Assembly (NCBI GenBank): GCA_902495545.1
Contig: CABUXM010000102.1
Span: 1-6,090 of the forward strand
Reading direction: 5' to 3'
DNA from: an uncultured Collinsella sp.
GTDB lineage: Bacteria > Actinomycetota > Coriobacteriia > Coriobacteriales > Coriobacteriaceae
DNA: 6,090 nt
Every line of letters starts with the position of its first letter. The first letter of the stretch is position 1. Under the pieces are notes generated by a model that worked only from the letters and a program-made list of their open reading frames with translations, ran no database searches and was not told where the DNA came from. Shown piece after piece: positions 5,685 to 6,090 of this stretch. Position numbers and translations under genes: made by a program.

Positions 5685-6090
5685 GTGGCAACGATGGACA
5701 AGAAAAATGTCTCAATGAACGATGTGGCAGTTGCCGCGGGTGTTTCTCTCAAGACGGTTTCGCGTGTGATCAACGAGCCCGGTAGCGTGCGAGAGTCGAC
5801 ACGCGATAAGGTCCATTCCGCAATGGAGGCGCTCGGGTTTCGAGCCAACTTTGCCGCGCGTTCACTCAAGTTGGGCCGTTACGGGTGCATCGGCGTGGTG
5901 CTGTTCCACTTGTCGGGCGGTGCCGTGGACATGATTGACGGTATTGCCGATGCCGCCGAAGAGCGAGGCTTTGCGCTCACGATGATCAAAAAGCGGGCTG
6001 GGGAAAAGATGACCCTTGCCGAAGCGGCGCGTAGGATGTCGCAGCTGCCTGTTGATGGCATGATCTTCAACCTGCGTCAGATGGTCGATG
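5685..6090 (+). CDS. LacI-family transcriptional regulator, N-terminal part (3' end outside window)
   Basis: An open frame runs from here off the right edge (135 codons visible). It encodes a LacI-type DNA-binding protein likely to repress the divergent lacE-lacG operon until a sugar or sugar phosphate binds. The helix-turn-helix is MNDVAVAAGVSLKTVSRVIN (11-30). The hinge helix near FAARSLKLG (56-64) has the minor-groove leucine at L61. The periplasmic-binding-protein-like core begins at IGVVLFHL (69-76). Family members are about 330-350 residues, so over half is missing. I chose GTG at 5685 because GGAG (5676-5679) is five bases upstream. The in-frame ATG at 5694 is the alternative, but its 14-base gap to the same site is long. 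The perfect palindrome at 5511-5534 in the shared promoter region is its probable operator. Control by a LacI-type protein is unlike the DeoR-type LacR or antiterminator LacT of classical lactose PTS operons. The effector cannot be read from this part. Confidence 0.9.
   Translation, partial: MATMDKKNVSMNDVAVAAGVSLKTVSRVINEPGSVRESTRDKVHSAMEALGFRANFAARSLKLGRYGCIGVVLFHLSGGAVDMIDGIADAAEERGFALTMIKKRAGEKMTLAEAARRMSQLPVDGMIFNLRQMVD

Noticed and set aside
5363..5869. 168-codon open frame on the minus strand
   Set aside because: It overlaps the lacE start, the whole divergent regulatory region and the LacI-family gene on the opposite strand. The palindrome and repeats explain this region better.

Overview
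The window looks like chromosomal DNA from a GC-rich, Gram-positive gut anaerobe. A Coriobacteriia member such as Collinsella is my best guess. The support is AAAGGA/AAAGGAG-type ribosome binding sites, high GC in the sugar genes, and a Firmicutes-like lactose PTS and 6-phospho-beta-galactosidase. The taxon is inferred from gene character and was not tested by a search.

Layout: (1) 1-447 (+) is the C-terminal sugar-phosphate-sensing part of a DeoR-family regulator, cut by the left edge. (2) 448-608 is a short gap in which I see no convincing signal. (3) 609-1841 (-) is a full-length class II Fic adenylyltransferase with an N-terminal inhibitory motif, a perfect Fic motif and a C-terminal winged helix. 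(4) 1842-2129 is a repeat-rich gap. It holds a 75-bp near-perfect inverted repeat touching the fic ribosome binding site, a second 61-bp inverted repeat, and the rho-independent terminator of the next operon. (5) 2130-5409 (-) is a two-gene operon, lacE (lactose-family PTS EIICB) then lacG (6-phospho-beta-galactosidase), with a perfect 10-bp hairpin and a C9 tract between the genes. (6) 5410-5684 is a divergent regulatory region with a perfect 24-bp palindrome plus a related half-site, two 14-bp direct repeats 21 bp apart, and a small leader hairpin. (7) 5685 to the right edge (+) is the N-terminal part of a LacI-family repressor.

How it fits together: LacE would import and phosphorylate lactose or a related beta-galactoside. 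LacG would split the 6-phosphate product into galactose-6-phosphate and the aglycone sugar. The divergent LacI-type protein is the obvious candidate to bind the palindrome and control the operon. The EIIA (LacF) and tagatose-6-phosphate pathway genes are not in the window and must lie elsewhere if this follows the classical route. The fic gene is lower in GC, has its own elaborate upstream operator-like repeats and has no evident functional tie to the sugar genes. It looks like an accessory, probably self-regulated, AMPylation gene inserted between two sugar-regulation loci.
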